Assembly (NCBI GenBank): GCA_037178625.1
Contig: CM074146.1
Span: forward strand, 806,001 to 870,000
Direction: 5' to 3'
DNA length: 64,000 nucleotides
Source: Skeletonema tropicum
Taxonomy: Eukaryota; Bacillariophyta; Thalassiosirophyceae; Thalassiosirales; Thalassiosiraceae
Shown here: one piece after another, positions 19,871 through 29,930 of the stretch
Numbering within the stretch: position 1 is the stretch's first letter
Layout: each line of letters opens with the position of its first letter
Program-made: the position numbers and the translations under genes
Notes under the pieces: generated by a model
What the model saw: the letters and a program-made list of their open reading frames with translations, nothing else
The model's database searches: none
Told to the model about the DNA's origin: nothing

Positions 19871-21089
19871 TGATATGAATATGAGAGACGATTAAGTGAT
19901 TTCATGCGAGGATGGCACAAATAAATGGGATGAAGTAATCCAAACTGTCTTCGACTTCACTTCATTCACATTTTCCTATCTCGATGATTATCGTGCAAAC
20001 TATGCTCATGTCTGGACAAATGTTACACTACACTATAGATAAATAGATAGATTATTTTACACTACACTATATGAATATTGTACTCAGAAGTGCAATCAAT
20101 CTCCATTTTGGGCTGGCTTACGGCTATTGCACACATCATCTAATTTTACAATTTGGTTTGGATCTTTGTCTTTGGATTTGAGTTGTGAGTTGTGACACCA
20201 ACACAATCTCAACTACACACGTTGTGGCGAGCTTGTTGCTCGTTCCAAGTTCCAAGCAATGTCGGAGCGATACGATGTGCCAATCAATCACCCACTCGCC
20301 CGTGCCAACCTATCATGTTTCCACCCCATTAAGTGGTCCTTCTTCAGCGCAGCGTTCTGGTCGGGGTGGATCTTCGAAGTACCAACCTTCTGGATAAGGC
20401 TGATCGATGCTTCTGTCTTCAGCGCAGCGTTGGATCTTCGACGTAACAACCCATCATAGATCTTGCCGATTAAGGTGGTCGCTTTTTGAGATCTTACATC
20501 GTACCAACTGTCATTGACGGCAGTATTGAGCGAGGGCCCCTGCCCGAGCAGTGATTATTGTATTAATCGATACGGAAAGCGCTTGAGACGACGATTCGAG
20601 TGGTCGTCTCTTTGTTGGATTAACTCGATACTCCTTTTTGAAAAATTGGATCGGGATTGTTAATTTGGGGCCCAATATTCGGAGCTCTCAAGTTGAGACG
20701 ATTGACAATTTGACCTTGAATATCACTACTCATCGACTTGATACGACCGCTACAGCGGAAGATATTGATGGAGACGTCAATTTGGATGCCATACTTGCTA
20801 CTACTTCACAATGATGCTTATACTACTTATTACAATGACTATCGCATTATTTAAGAAATGATGTTACTTCACTAACAACTAACAACCCTATGGAATATTA
20901 TGTCTATGTCCAATGCAGAGTGAAAAGAGTCAAGCGCAGCGTCCAAATCTATTCAAGAGACGTATACATGGTACAATTTACAATTCCCTCTACCATCTAC
21001 AACATCACCACCTAACTCACTCACTCACTCACTCTCTCTTACTCTTTAATCGAATCTACTCCCCACGCTCAACTGAAACTGCCAACTGA
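19871..21089. other. no supported gene; repeats and unassigned sequence
   Basis: 19650-19960 is found inverted at about 23880-24180 (upstream region of MYND copy 4). Around 20120-20160 is a trace of the 3' flank of the secreted-protein family. Between 20180 and 20830 there are two short related motifs (TTCTTCAGCGCAGCGTT and GTCTTCAGCGCAGCGTTGG, with CTTCGA following) and short open frames without recognisable content. 20860-21085 is presumably the 3' flank of the gene ending at 21090. Confidence 0.45.
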
Positions 21090-21971
21090 TCAAACCCCAT
21101 GATACTGCTGAAACCGCATCCTCTCCTGACTATCAACCCCCAAAATCATACCACCACCCCTACCATTTATCGGTCGTAACATTCCCGCCTGCTTCTGCTG
21201 CCGATATAATCGTTGACGTTCCTCATAGGTTATTTGATGTTCGACTATTGGCAATTGTCTCATTCCTTCTCCTTGCTGTTGTTGTTGTTGCTGCTGCTGC
21301 TGCTGCTGTTGAGACTTATTATTATTGCTGTGTGTAGTACCACTGAGTAAAGACGTCATATTCAGTAACACTTTATCACGATGGATGAATACACCACCTA
21401 CGACAAAGCCTACGGCCAATAGTACCATTCCAAAGATGAAATCTGCTCTGTTTGTTGATGTTGTAGACCTCTTCTTCCTCTTCTTTTGAATTGTTGTTGT
21501 AGTAGTTTGTTGATTTGTGGTTGTGGTTGTTGTTCGTTGTTGTTGTTGATCGGAAAGCAACAAGGTTTGAATGGGTGGCTCACTCCTCTTGCCTTCCTGC
21601 GATCCACCAACACCAGCACCAGCACTGCTACTACTACCCTTGCCACCACCACCGCCACCACCGCCACCACCACCACCAAACCACTCCTCATTCAACATAT
21701 CCCTCATCTTATTCACCAATGAATTGTCCGTCCTTCCCGATAGAATGGAGTTGGAGTCATCCAACATCATACTCCCCTTGGATCCTGTTTCTTTCGAGTT
21801 GTTGCTGTTGCTGTTGGGCATGGGAAGAGACTCAATGGCCACAGCCTGTTCGTTTTCTTCGGGGACGGTAATCATGGAGGAAAAGATGTTGGCGGTGGAT
21901 GTGTTGGCTGTGGTGCGTTTGCGGATTATAGAGGGACGGCGTGGTTGTTCTTCGTCTTCGTCGGTGATCAT
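21090..21971 (-). CDS. single-pass membrane protein with low-complexity regions
   Basis: A 293-aa open frame from the ATG at 21971. Residues 1-165 are hydrophilic and disordered, with a glycine run of about 12 residues and Thr/Gln runs. A KKRKKRS cluster precedes a hydrophobic segment of about 20 residues (ADFIFGMVLLAVGFVVGGVF), followed by a Gln run and a Tyr/Arg/Gln-rich tail (ITYEERQRLYRQQKQAG). Positive charge before the helix suggests an N-terminus-in orientation. No homologous domain is recognised. The simple-sequence tracts (CCACCA, GTTGTT, TGCTGC) probably vary in length between strains. It lies in the spacer between the arms of the long inverted repeat. Confidence 0.65.
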   Translation of the reverse strand: MITDEDEEQPRRPSIIRKRTTANTSTANIFSSMITVPEENEQAVAIESLPMPNSNSNNSKETGSKGSMMLDDSNSILSGRTDNSLVNKMRDMLNEEWFGGGGGGGGGGGGKGSSSSAGAGVGGSQEGKRSEPPIQTLLLSDQQQQRTTTTTTNQQTTTTTIQKKRKKRSTTSTNRADFIFGMVLLAVGFVVGGVFIHRDKVLLNMTSLLSGTTHSNNNKSQQQQQQQQQQQQQGEGMRQLPIVEHQITYEERQRLYRQQKQAGMLRPINGRGGGMILGVDSQERMRFQQYHGV

Positions 21972-22688
21972 GATGATTATTAAAATGACCGCTTATTGAA
22001 ATAACAGCTGATTAGTAATCTCCTTTTGTTTTGTGTGTGCTTTTGATGGTTTCACAGCAGTGATAAGATACTAACTCTGTGCCAATTAATCGTAGTCATT
22101 CACTTCCACTCGCTCCAAAGTCATTGAGGTGAAAACTACCAAGGACCCTATTTCTACGTTTACACTCCCTTTTAGGCCTATCTACCTCACGATTACCAAT
22201 TTACTTTTTTATCTCGCACACACCGCCATGTTGCATGTTTGTCGGAAGACTTTATCTTGGTCGGCAAATGACTTTGGGAGTAGTACAATGACTTTGAGAA
22301 GTGAGAGAATGACTGTGGTCATTGCCGGTGAGTCGCGTTCAGGACATATTCGAGTCCAACTTTAATTTACGCGCTCCCTTCAAACATTGGAATTACTACT
22401 GTAATGTCCGATACGACATGTATATCACCTTTAGTCACGAAGATCTTTTGCTTCTCCCCCATTCTCCCTTGACGCAAGAATGTGGAGCAGAATTCGTGAA
22501 CGTTTTTTATGTGTGTTTTGACGTGTTTTTGTAGAGATGTATATGTGATTTTGCACTGCTTTTGTGCTTGGACTCTTCGCGGAACTCTACCAAAATGGAG
22601 AGAGCCACAAAAGACCACAAATAGGTTAGTAAAGTGACGAACAGCCATCGTTATTACTACCGCTCATTAATTAGAATCAAGAGCAGCA
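21972..22688. other. divergent intergenic region
   Basis: Between the minus-strand gene starting at 21971 and the plus-strand gene at 22689. Short open frames (22322-22534, 22367-22648) have no recognisable content. Both promoters must lie here, but no clear TATA-type element stands out. Confidence 0.4.
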
Positions 22689-23516
22689 ATGATGATACGG
22701 TTGACTTCGGTAGTGTTAGCTCTCCTTTGCTACGGTGCGCCAGCATCGGCCACGATTACGTACAATGAACGATGGTCGAAATTAGATTCCGATGGTGCTG
22801 CCTCCGGTCTTCGCGGTCTTCGTTCCTCTGCACCACAGCAGGAAGAGGCAGAGGCATCAACGCAGCCACAGCATCTCTTGATAGAGGAAGAGGACACAAC
22901 AGCATCGGCCAATGATGAGGAGGAGGAGGACGAAGAAGCCAATTATTACCTAACTGGGATACGCTCCCAAGATCCTCCACCACCACCAAAACACCACGAT
23001 GAAGAACCACCCCAACAGGAAGATGAATTACCACCACAACCACAACTACCACTTGGGTTCGACAAGCCCAAAATCCGCCATCACTCCCCCACCAACTCCA
23101 ATCCATTCCCCACCACCCCCTCCACCACCAACTCCAACCCCTTACAAAAATTTGCACAAAACATGCTATCCTCTCAAGGCTGTCCTCCCACCGCCACCAC
23201 AACCTGTGGTTCCATCTGCTACGTCCTTACGCCCGATGCTGCCTCTGATCTTCACTCTGTCGCTACCGGAATCTCCGACAAACCGACACATCATTGGCAT
23301 GATCCTACTAGCTTTTGGAAGACAGGTGTATGTAATGCCAAGAGTCAATGTGTAAGTGTGAATCCATTTGATGTGAGTCATGATTTTGATGATTTGCAAA
23401 ATGTGTTGGAGGGGGTGGAGAAGGAGTGTGGGAAAAGTTTGGGGATGGGAACTATGTTTGTTTTGGCCAAGGCTATGGAACCACCGGCTTGGTTGAAACA
23501 ACGGGGTAAGAAGTGA
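22689..23516 (+). CDS. secreted protein with Cys-containing C-terminal domain
   Basis: 275 aa beginning with a typical signal peptide (hydrophobic RLTSVVLALLCYGAPASA, cleavage likely after residue 21). Residues about 25-155 are an acidic, then proline-rich, linker. The C-terminal domain of about 110 residues contains Cys in CPPTATTTCGSICYV, VCNAKSQC and KECG, with the motif HHWHDPTSFWKTGVCNAKS. The six or so Cys suggest disulphides in an extracellular domain; no named family is recognised. A second copy of the C-terminal domain lies at 25176 and a 3' fragment at 16050-16210, each beside a MYND gene, so the domain was duplicated together with that region. Confidence 0.7.
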   Translation: MMIRLTSVVLALLCYGAPASATITYNERWSKLDSDGAASGLRGLRSSAPQQEEAEASTQPQHLLIEEEDTTASANDEEEEDEEANYYLTGIRSQDPPPPPKHHDEEPPQQEDELPPQPQLPLGFDKPKIRHHSPTNSNPFPTTPSTTNSNPLQKFAQNMLSSQGCPPTATTTCGSICYVLTPDAASDLHSVATGISDKPTHHWHDPTSFWKTGVCNAKSQCVSVNPFDVSHDFDDLQNVLEGVEKECGKSLGMGTMFVLAKAMEPPAWLKQRGKK

Positions 23517-23696
23517 TGATGATGTGTATAGGGGAGTTGTTTTGTGATTTGATATGGTGTAGAATGTATATAGTGAGAATTGTAAAATTAGATGATGATG
23601 TGCAGTATACAGTAGATTGATTGTACTTTTGGGTGCGATCTGGGAAATAATAGCTACTGCAGCACATGTTCGTTATCACTTAGTGTAGATAATGTC

Positions 23697-23745
23697 GCCT
23701 CTTGAGGGCGCACCAGACGTACTTTAAAATTTCTGTTACATATAT
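23697..23745 (+). mobile_element. 3' end of a non-LTR retroposon (solo fragment)
   Basis: It carries GCCTCTTGAGGGC, a small hairpin, then CAGACGTACTTTAAAATTTC continuing to TGTTACA. The same hairpin-like block followed by the same 25 bases forms the 3' end of the insertion at 62507-62852 (minus strand there). This marks a second, almost entirely truncated copy of the same element. I could not define its target-site duplication. Confidence 0.65.
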
Positions 23746-23879
23746 AGATTGATTGTGATTGTACTTTTTATTATTGAGTATTAGAAGTAGTGTATCAATT
23801 TGTCCTGCCAGCAGCAGACCAGCAGTGTAGTTTGCACTTAGAAGACATCGCAATGTGAATGGAAGTTGAGTCAAAGACA

Positions 23880-24265
23880 GTTTGGATGACTTCATCCCAT
23901 TTGTTTGTGCAAGAAATCACTCAATCGTCTCTCATATTCATATCATTCAAGAAGGAAGAAGGCGAGGCAAGGCAAGGCAGCAAGCAAAATAGTACAAGAG
24001 CAATAGGCAGGTAAGCAAGCCACGAAAAGAGTTCCTCTCTTTTCAAAACCACCCCAAGTGAAGGAATATATCCTTTTGGCACCACTCCACACTAATCTCC
24101 GGTAAAGGCTGGGATGCACCTCTCACCGCTCAGAGAAGAATGAGAGATCGATATCGATCGAATCGAGAGTGCCTTGGCTACAACATACCTGTAAGGTACT
24201 ACCTACGTACGTACCGAGAAAAATCCAATCCAGAAGCAAGATTCTTCATTTTTTTTGACATGCAC
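23880..24265 (+). promoter_or_regulatory. upstream region of MYND copy 4
   Basis: Contains the family upstream blocks in order: CCACCCCAAGTGAAGGAATA (near 24049), TCTCCGGTAAAGGCTGGGAT (near 24098), ACCTGTAAGGTACTACC (24188), TACGTACCGAGAAAAATCC (24210), and TTTTTTTTGACATGCACCATG (24249). 23880-24180 is also found inverted at 19650-19960. Confidence 0.6.
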
Positions 24266-24295
24266 CATGAACCATGACTGAATAATCATAATAGC

Positions 24296-25114
24296 ATGGG
24301 GAGGAAACGAAAACAGGGCAAGGCGAGGAAGGCGGCCAAAGCCAAGGCCAAGCAGGAGGCGGAAGAGAGGGCGAATAATGATGGTCAGACGGCGAATAAT
24401 GAACAAGAGCAATCGCTAGCTGTGCAAATTCAGCGGATGCGGAACGGTGATACAAAATGCATGCACGGCTTCGACTTCGATCCTTTTTCTGGTGATAATG
24501 TGGGCTCTAAATTCGTGCCCGCATTTAATAACTCGTTTTGTGAGGCTGGGTGCAGTGGCGCTCCACTTCAACAATGTCTCGTCACAGCCCATAATGCTAC
24601 GATGGCAATGGATGAATTTGCCGAGGTGTGGAGCGATTCTGCTAAGTTAGAAATGGCGATACTCAGCTTATTGTGTATTGGAACGAAGTTTGTTCTTGAG
24701 GGTAATTACAATTATGCCCTGAGGAATGCTACTTTCGCCCGATATTTTGAGCAACACATCGCAGTGGTGATAAATCGAACCCAAGCTCTACTTCGTTGGA
24801 ACAAAATATACGAAGCGCACGAAGCAGATTTACACACGCTTGTCAAATTCTTCAGGAAGCGCATTCCCTGCTCCTGCTTGGATGAGAAGTATGACGAAGT
24901 GAAGAACATCACAAAGATGGGCCTCTGCTGCAACCCGCAATGTAAATTCTCGGGAGGGAGAGTGGAATACAGCAAAACAATGTACTGTGACGGATGCCTA
25001 CACGTAACTTACTGCTCCCGTGAATGCCAGAAGCTTGATTGGTCCAGGCACAAGTCTATTTGCAAAGAAGATGCAGCTCATATCGCAGAATTTGAAGCCA
25101 TGAAACAATCATAA
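24296..25114 (+). CDS. MYND zinc-finger protein, copy 4
   Basis: Intact, intronless, 272 aa. It starts MGRKRKQGKARKAAKAKAK and has KCMHGFDFDPFSGD at about residue 60, the signature RIPCSCLDEKYDEVKNITKMG, and a finger with CCNPQC, CDGC, YCSREC and HKSIC, with Trp at the usual place (DWSRH). One of the best-preserved members. It lies on the plus strand between the secreted-protein gene at 22689 and its partial copy at 25176, so this trio may be the ancestral module copied elsewhere in the window. Confidence 0.88.
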   Translation: MGRKRKQGKARKAAKAKAKQEAEERANNDGQTANNEQEQSLAVQIQRMRNGDTKCMHGFDFDPFSGDNVGSKFVPAFNNSFCEAGCSGAPLQQCLVTAHNATMAMDEFAEVWSDSAKLEMAILSLLCIGTKFVLEGNYNYALRNATFARYFEQHIAVVINRTQALLRWNKIYEAHEADLHTLVKFFRKRIPCSCLDEKYDEVKNITKMGLCCNPQCKFSGGRVEYSKTMYCDGCLHVTYCSRECQKLDWSRHKSICKEDAAHIAEFEAMKQS

Positions 25115-25175
25115 TATACCATGACATCCTAGATAATCTACATAGACATATTCACTTTCTCTACTCTTCAGAACT

Positions 25176-25560
25176 ATGTATGTTTCACTTGATCGGCTCC
25201 AACATGCCCAAGATACACCACATGCACAGCATCATCGCACAACCTGCGGATCCATCTGCTACATTGTCACTCCCGGTGCATCCTCTGACCTCCACTCTGT
25301 CGCTATCGGTTCCTCCTCCACACCGACACATCATTGGCATGATCCCACTAGCTTTTGGAAGACGTTTGTGTGTAATGCCAAGTCACAATGTGTTTCGGTG
25401 AATCCATTTGATGTGAGTAATGATTTTGATGATTTGAGGGATGTGATGGAGGGGGTGGAACGGGAGTGTGGGAGGAGTGTGGGGATGGGAACTATGCTTG
25501 TTTTGGCCAAGCTATGGAGCCTCCCGCTCGGTTGAAGAGGGGTACATAGGAAGTGATGTG
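25176..25560 (+). pseudogene. partial copy of the secreted-protein gene
   Basis: Encodes the C-terminal domain only (TTCGSICYIVTP..., HHWHDPTSFWKTFVCNAKSQC), highly similar to the gene at 22689, but lacks the signal peptide and linker. Near the end one base is missing (GCCAAGCTATGG against GCCAAGGCTATGG), changing the last residues. The start (MYVSLDRLQHAQ) is not a signal peptide, so the product would not be secreted. Most likely a 5'-truncated duplicate. The 3' flank matches that of the full gene. Confidence 0.65.
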
Positions 25561-26094
25561 TGGTGTAAGTGGTAGATTGTGATTTGATGTACTGTAAAAT
25601 TAGATTATGTGCAGTATACAGTAGATTTGTTGCACTTGTTATTGAGTATCATATTGTATCACATTATTATCCTCGCAAGAGAGATCAGTAGGATGCTCAC
25701 GCTTGTATGGATGACTCAATCCCGGTTGATTGCAGATGCTGATGCAGATGCATGATATTGCTCCGTAAAACATCGACACAGACACAGGTGCCATCCTCGC
25801 ATAAGTAATCTCACTAAATCATCTCTCATAGGCGCAGCAAAGCCACGAGAGTACAAGAGTTTAAGAGTAGAAGTAAGAGCGAAAGGCAGGCTGACGAGCC
25901 ACAGAGACAGAATGAAGATGAAGACAGTCCCTCTCCTTTCCAAACCACCCCAAGTAAAGGAATGCATCCCTTTTGCCCCCTCCGCACTGCATCTCCGGAC
26001 AAGGCTGGTATGCTGGTATGCACCTCTCACCTACTTCAGACTCAGAGAAGAATGAGAGATCGATAGATACTTTATCTATCGAATCGAGAGTGCC

Positions 26095-26190
26095 CTGGCT
26101 ACATACCTGTACAGGACCGCTTACTTACGTACCGAGAAAAATCCAGAAGATTCTTCATTTTTTTTGACATGCACTGCATGCACCATGAAT
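26095..26190 (+). promoter_or_regulatory. shared upstream module of MYND copy 5
   Basis: CATACCTGTACAGGACCGC (26102), TTACGTACCGAGAAAAATCC (26126), and TTTTTTTTGACATGCACTGC (26158), followed by ATGCACCATG and the start at 26198. Confidence 0.6.
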
Positions 26191-26197
26191 CAATAAC

Positions 26198-27007
26198 ATG
26201 GGGAGGAAACGCAACCAAGGGAAGGCGAGGAAGGCGGCCAAAGCCAAGGCCAAACAGGAGGCGGAGGCAGGGCGGGACAATGATCAGACGACGGCGAATG
26301 AACCAGAAGAACAATTGTCGGCGGCACAAATTCATCAGTTGATGCAGTCCGGTAACATCAAATGCACACACGGCTATGATCCTTTTTCCTCGGGAGAGAT
26401 TTCCTCTCATTTCGTGCGTGCATTTGTCGGGTCATTTGAAGAAGCTTGGTATCAACCAAGTGACAATAGATTCTTGGAAGCTAAAGACGCTACCATTGAT
26501 GAATTTGAAGATGTGTGGAATGATTCTACCAAGATGGAATCGGCGATATCTTACTGTTTGAGTATGGGAACGCAAAGTATTCTAAATGGTGATGATGATA
26601 ATGCCAAGACGGCTGCTACCATTGCCACGTATTCCGAGCAACACATCACAGTTATGTTGAATCAAACTCAAGCTCTATTTCGTTGGAACAAAATATACGA
26701 AGCGCATAACGCTGATCAACATAGTCTTGTAACATTCTTCAGGCAGCGCATTCCCTGCTCTTGCTTGGATGAGAAGTATGAAGAAGTGAAAAACATCTCA
26801 AAAGTGGGCGTATGTTTCAACCCGCAGTGCACTCTTCCTAATAGAATGACGAAACGCAGCAAAACAATGTACTGTGATGGATGCCTATGCGTAACTTATT
26901 GTTCTCGTGAATGCCAAAAAAAGCATTGGAAAGAACACAAGTCTAACTGTGAAGAATGTGCAGCCCTAATCTCTGAATTTGAGGCTATGACCATGAAAGA
27001 ACCGTAA
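26198..27007 (+). CDS. MYND zinc-finger protein, copy 5
   Basis: Intact, intronless, 269 aa; the undamaged partner of the frameshifted copy at 18735-19552. It has the basic N-terminus, KCTHGYDPFSSGE near residue 58 (Cys-His kept, Met to Thr), the signature RIPCSCLDEKYEEVKNISKVG, and the finger CFNPQC, CDGC, YCSREC, HKSNC with Trp (KHWKEH). The tail FEAMTMKEP is specific to this pair. Because it lies in a long inverted repeat it may exchange sequence with its partner. Confidence 0.88.
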   Translation: MGRKRNQGKARKAAKAKAKQEAEAGRDNDQTTANEPEEQLSAAQIHQLMQSGNIKCTHGYDPFSSGEISSHFVRAFVGSFEEAWYQPSDNRFLEAKDATIDEFEDVWNDSTKMESAISYCLSMGTQSILNGDDDNAKTAATIATYSEQHITVMLNQTQALFRWNKIYEAHNADQHSLVTFFRQRIPCSCLDEKYEEVKNISKVGVCFNPQCTLPNRMTKRSKTMYCDGCLCVTYCSRECQKKHWKEHKSNCEECAALISEFEAMTMKEP

Positions 27008-27880
27008 TGCACCACAACATCCTAATAATAGATACATTCACTTTCTCCGCTTCTCTTCTGACTCTTGTCAAGTAGACGACTACGTAGGCATTGAGTAATT
27101 TTTGACACATGAAACATTGTTTATTGAATACACATCGTAGTGATATGATCGCAGTGGAGCAGGCATCGATGATATTATGTATGGAAAGATGTTCGGGCTC
27201 AGAAATAAGACGAAGCCGTCTTATTATGCATTCATTACAAGCGGTAGAGACATGATGTTACTCTACAAAACTTCAACTTTCGTACCCCTCACTCAACTCA
27301 CCTCCTATTTCATGCAATATTCTGATACTTCCTTCCAAGGAATAAGGCATAATGCAGCAAGCAAGAGTGACAAGAGGCTGGTCAGCAAACTACAAAGAAT
27401 GCTCGGCGAAACTGGACGTTGAATCAATTGTGGAGAATCAATGCGAGTCTAAACTGGTCTCACGATGAAGACAAAGCCCTTAATCATATTATTGAAGTAG
27501 TGGACTGGCCAAGCCCTGTCTACCGATACTAATGGCATCACACGGCATGGTGACGTGTGAACGGAGGTAAGAAGTTCCCTCGCCCTCGATTGCTCCGATA
27601 TCGAAATCGATATCCATAATCAAGAATGAAGAAGTTGACCTTTGATGGGCATCTATCGATCCTATTATCTTGGTAATGGCAAACCGCTCAGAGTAATTCA
27701 TCGCCTATGATACTTTCATCTCCTTGAGAGGAATTATCATGCCCAAGGCAATCGCAATTCTTTAGCGCGGTAAGTAAGTAGCTCTCTCTACAACATATTG
27801 ATCGGAGAGGGCTTTTGCTACATACCTGTATGGGACCACCTATCTACTTCTGACCTGCTATGCAAGAAAATGGCAAAAAT

Positions 27881-28018
27881 AAAATGAAGCGGCCAGAGGA
27901 TTTTCTCGGTCTACGTACTCCTAAGCCTTATGTATCCAAAGTACATTATTGGTATGGAAGCCAGTTATCTACTACAATGGATTATCAAGAAAGACCAAGA
28001 AGCAGATTTGAATGCAAT
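27881..28018. other. second, partial MYND-type upstream sequence
   Basis: 27885-27960 resembles 31200-31290 (GAGAGGATT, CCTAAGCCT, TGTATCC, ATTGGTA), which lies upstream of MYND copy 7. No MYND gene follows; LRR remnant sequence does. Confidence 0.45.
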
Positions 28019-28108
28019 TGCTTGAGCGGAACAATTGGGTTTATTGAACACTTGACTGCAGATTGCATCGAGAGTGGTCCGGTTGTTTGTTGTGTTGTGA
28101 TTATATAG
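28019..28108 (+). pseudogene. LRR-protein gene fragment
   Basis: Encodes LSGTIGFIEHLTADC and then GPVVCC, that is, one leucine-rich-repeat start joined by deletion to a Cys-rich end like those of diatom secreted LRR proteins. It is a diverged, shortened relative of the fragment at 29611-29930, and both are followed by related sequence (TCCGGTTGTTTGT, then TTGTGGCGAG). Confidence 0.5.
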
Positions 28109-28543
28109 CGTGGATCATGTGATTGTGGCGAGACAGTGAATTAGATAGTTAGAGATGTTCTGTGGAGAGCTTGATTTTTGGACAGGAACGAGTGAAGGTA
28201 TAATTGTCAATGCCTAGAATGGAATTCGATTCAGAATGCTTTTTGCTAGTCACATGATTTATGAATAATAAAATATTCATAGTTCTAGAATGAATAGCAA
28301 TAAGCAATGCAATAGCATTCTTGTACCGCTTGATTGGAAAGAGGATATCTTAGCTCAGTCAATTGTTATGACCAAAGGAGTATGTAAATGTAAAGTGCAC
28401 GATTTTGAGCATCGAAAGAGGTTGCTTTATTCGCGCGTCATCTCATCATCGTTGAATAATTCTATCTCGTAAAAGTAAAAGTCTGCTGAAGACGAGTGGA
28501 GAAAGAGGATGTATATGTAAATGTATTTATGATATTGTGAACA
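28109..28543. repeat. duplicated 3' flank, unit 1
   Basis: A diverged direct copy of about 29930-30312. Shared blocks include CTTAGCTCAGTCAATT, GTGCACGATT and TCATCTCATCATCGT. Together with MYND copy 6 it forms a unit of about 1.6 kb that is repeated as MYND copy 7 with its flank. No gene of its own is supported. Confidence 0.6.
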
Positions 28544-29371
28544 CTACGACTTTTTGTTGGCCTCAAACTCAGCTCGTACAGCAACAGCCTCGTCACACCA
28601 GGTCCTGTGAAATGTCCAATTTTCTTTCTGACATTCACGGGAGCAGTAGGTTACATTTCGACATCGACTGCAATATATTGTTTTGCTGCGTTCCGTCATT
28701 CTATTAGGAAGAGTGCACTTTGAGTTGTAGCAGAGGCCAATCTTTGTTATACACTTCACTTCTTCGTATTTCTTATCCAAGCAAGTGCAGGGGATGCGGT
28801 GCCGGAAGAATTTCACGAGTGTGTGCTGATCGGCACAGTATAATTCATTTATTTTTGGAGTGTTGTGTAGAGCCTGAGTTTGTTTCAATCTGACTGCGAT
28901 GAATTGCTCGAGAAACCTGGCAAAAACAGCAATGTCTTGTGCATCATTATACTTTCCTTCCAGCATAGCTTTCGTACCAAAACACAAAAAGCATGATATT
29001 GCCATTTTCGTCTTTTCAGAATCGCTCCACACGTCGGCATATTCATCCACAGTAGCATTATTAGCCTCACCTAGACTCTTCATAACATGCATGCTCTTAT
29101 GAATAGCTTCTAGAAATGCTTTTCTAAATGCCACCAAGAAGTTAATAAATATGATGTTGTCAAAGGTTTCAAAGCCATGCAAGCATCGCATTGCGGTGTC
29201 ATTTCGTGACGTCGGCAAAAGATTTCCGAGCTGCAACAACTGCTGAACTTGCGCTGCCGGTGGTTGCCGCCGCTCATCAATCGTCTGATCATTCTCCCTC
29301 TCTTCCGCCTCCTGCCTAGCCTTGGCTTTGGCCGCCTTCCTGGCCCTCCCTTGGTTTCGTTTCCTCCCCAT
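28544..29371 (-). CDS. MYND zinc-finger protein, copy 6
   Basis: Intact, intronless, 275 aa. Starts MGRKRNQGRARKAAKAKAR. It differs from copies 4 and 5 in a longer Leu/Gln linker and in RCLHGFETFDN in place of KCMHGFDP. The signature is RIPCTCLDKKYEEVKCITKIG. The finger reads CYNSKC, CSRC, YCSREC, HRTWC with Trp (NWTFH), so all ligands are kept. Closest in the window to copy 7 (30313-31140), with which it forms a tandem pair. Confidence 0.87.
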   Translation of the reverse strand: MGRKRNQGRARKAAKAKARQEAEERENDQTIDERRQPPAAQVQQLLQLGNLLPTSRNDTAMRCLHGFETFDNIIFINFLVAFRKAFLEAIHKSMHVMKSLGEANNATVDEYADVWSDSEKTKMAISCFLCFGTKAMLEGKYNDAQDIAVFARFLEQFIAVRLKQTQALHNTPKINELYCADQHTLVKFFRHRIPCTCLDKKYEEVKCITKIGLCYNSKCTLPNRMTERSKTIYCSRCRNVTYCSRECQKENWTFHRTWCDEAVAVRAEFEANKKS

Positions 29372-29610
29372 GCTAACCTTCAGTTGTCATGGTCCGTCGC
29401 GTCGGTGCATGTCAAAACAGGCAAAAAATGAGAGGATGGTCGGTCGGTCGGAGGTCGGAGGTCGGAGCGAGGCGGATTTCTCGACCTACATAAAAACCAT
29501 GAGTACAAGTATGTGTTGGACATATTGGTACATTACATAGATAGATTATTAATGTACAGTAAGCTAGCTGTTCTTCAATATCCAAAAGTAACTTCGACAT
29601 TGGCATTTGA

Positions 29611-29930
29611 CTGAGTGGAACGATTGGATCGTTGAGTGAACTGGTTCATTTGCAAGTAGATAATAATGAATTTGAGGAGAGTGTTCCAATGAAGGTTGGG
29701 GGTTGACTGAGTTAGCTTGGGCGACATTTCATGGGAACAACCTTACTGGAGAAATATCATCAAGTGTCTTTGACTTTGAGATAGAATAGTGATAGGGCAG
29801 GTCCTCTTGGAAACATATTCCCTTGGAAAGATTGCAATATTGACTGCGAATTGTTTGAGGTTGGTCCGGTTGTTTGTTTGTGTTGTGATTATTGTGGCGA
29901 GGCGGCGTAGATGATTGAACGAGAGGTATG
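29611..29930 (+). pseudogene. LRR-protein gene fragment, frameshifted
   Basis: From 29611 the frame encodes LSGTIGSLSELVHLQVDNN and EFEESVP, a textbook leucine-rich repeat. About 30 bases later another frame encodes LTELAWATFHGNNLTGEISS, the next repeats. The frame change and stops show decay. Similar to the LRR parts of the gene at 60.3-64 kb but not an exact copy. Confidence 0.6.

Larger units (their letters stand above)
25850..27880. repeat. long inverted repeat, right arm
   Basis: Reverse complement of about 17880-19870, including MYND copy 5, its upstream module and the 3' flank. It ends near 27880, where the family upstream block CATACCTGTATGGGACCACC (27829) stands without its own MYND gene, a boundary between duplication units. 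Confidence 0.85.
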
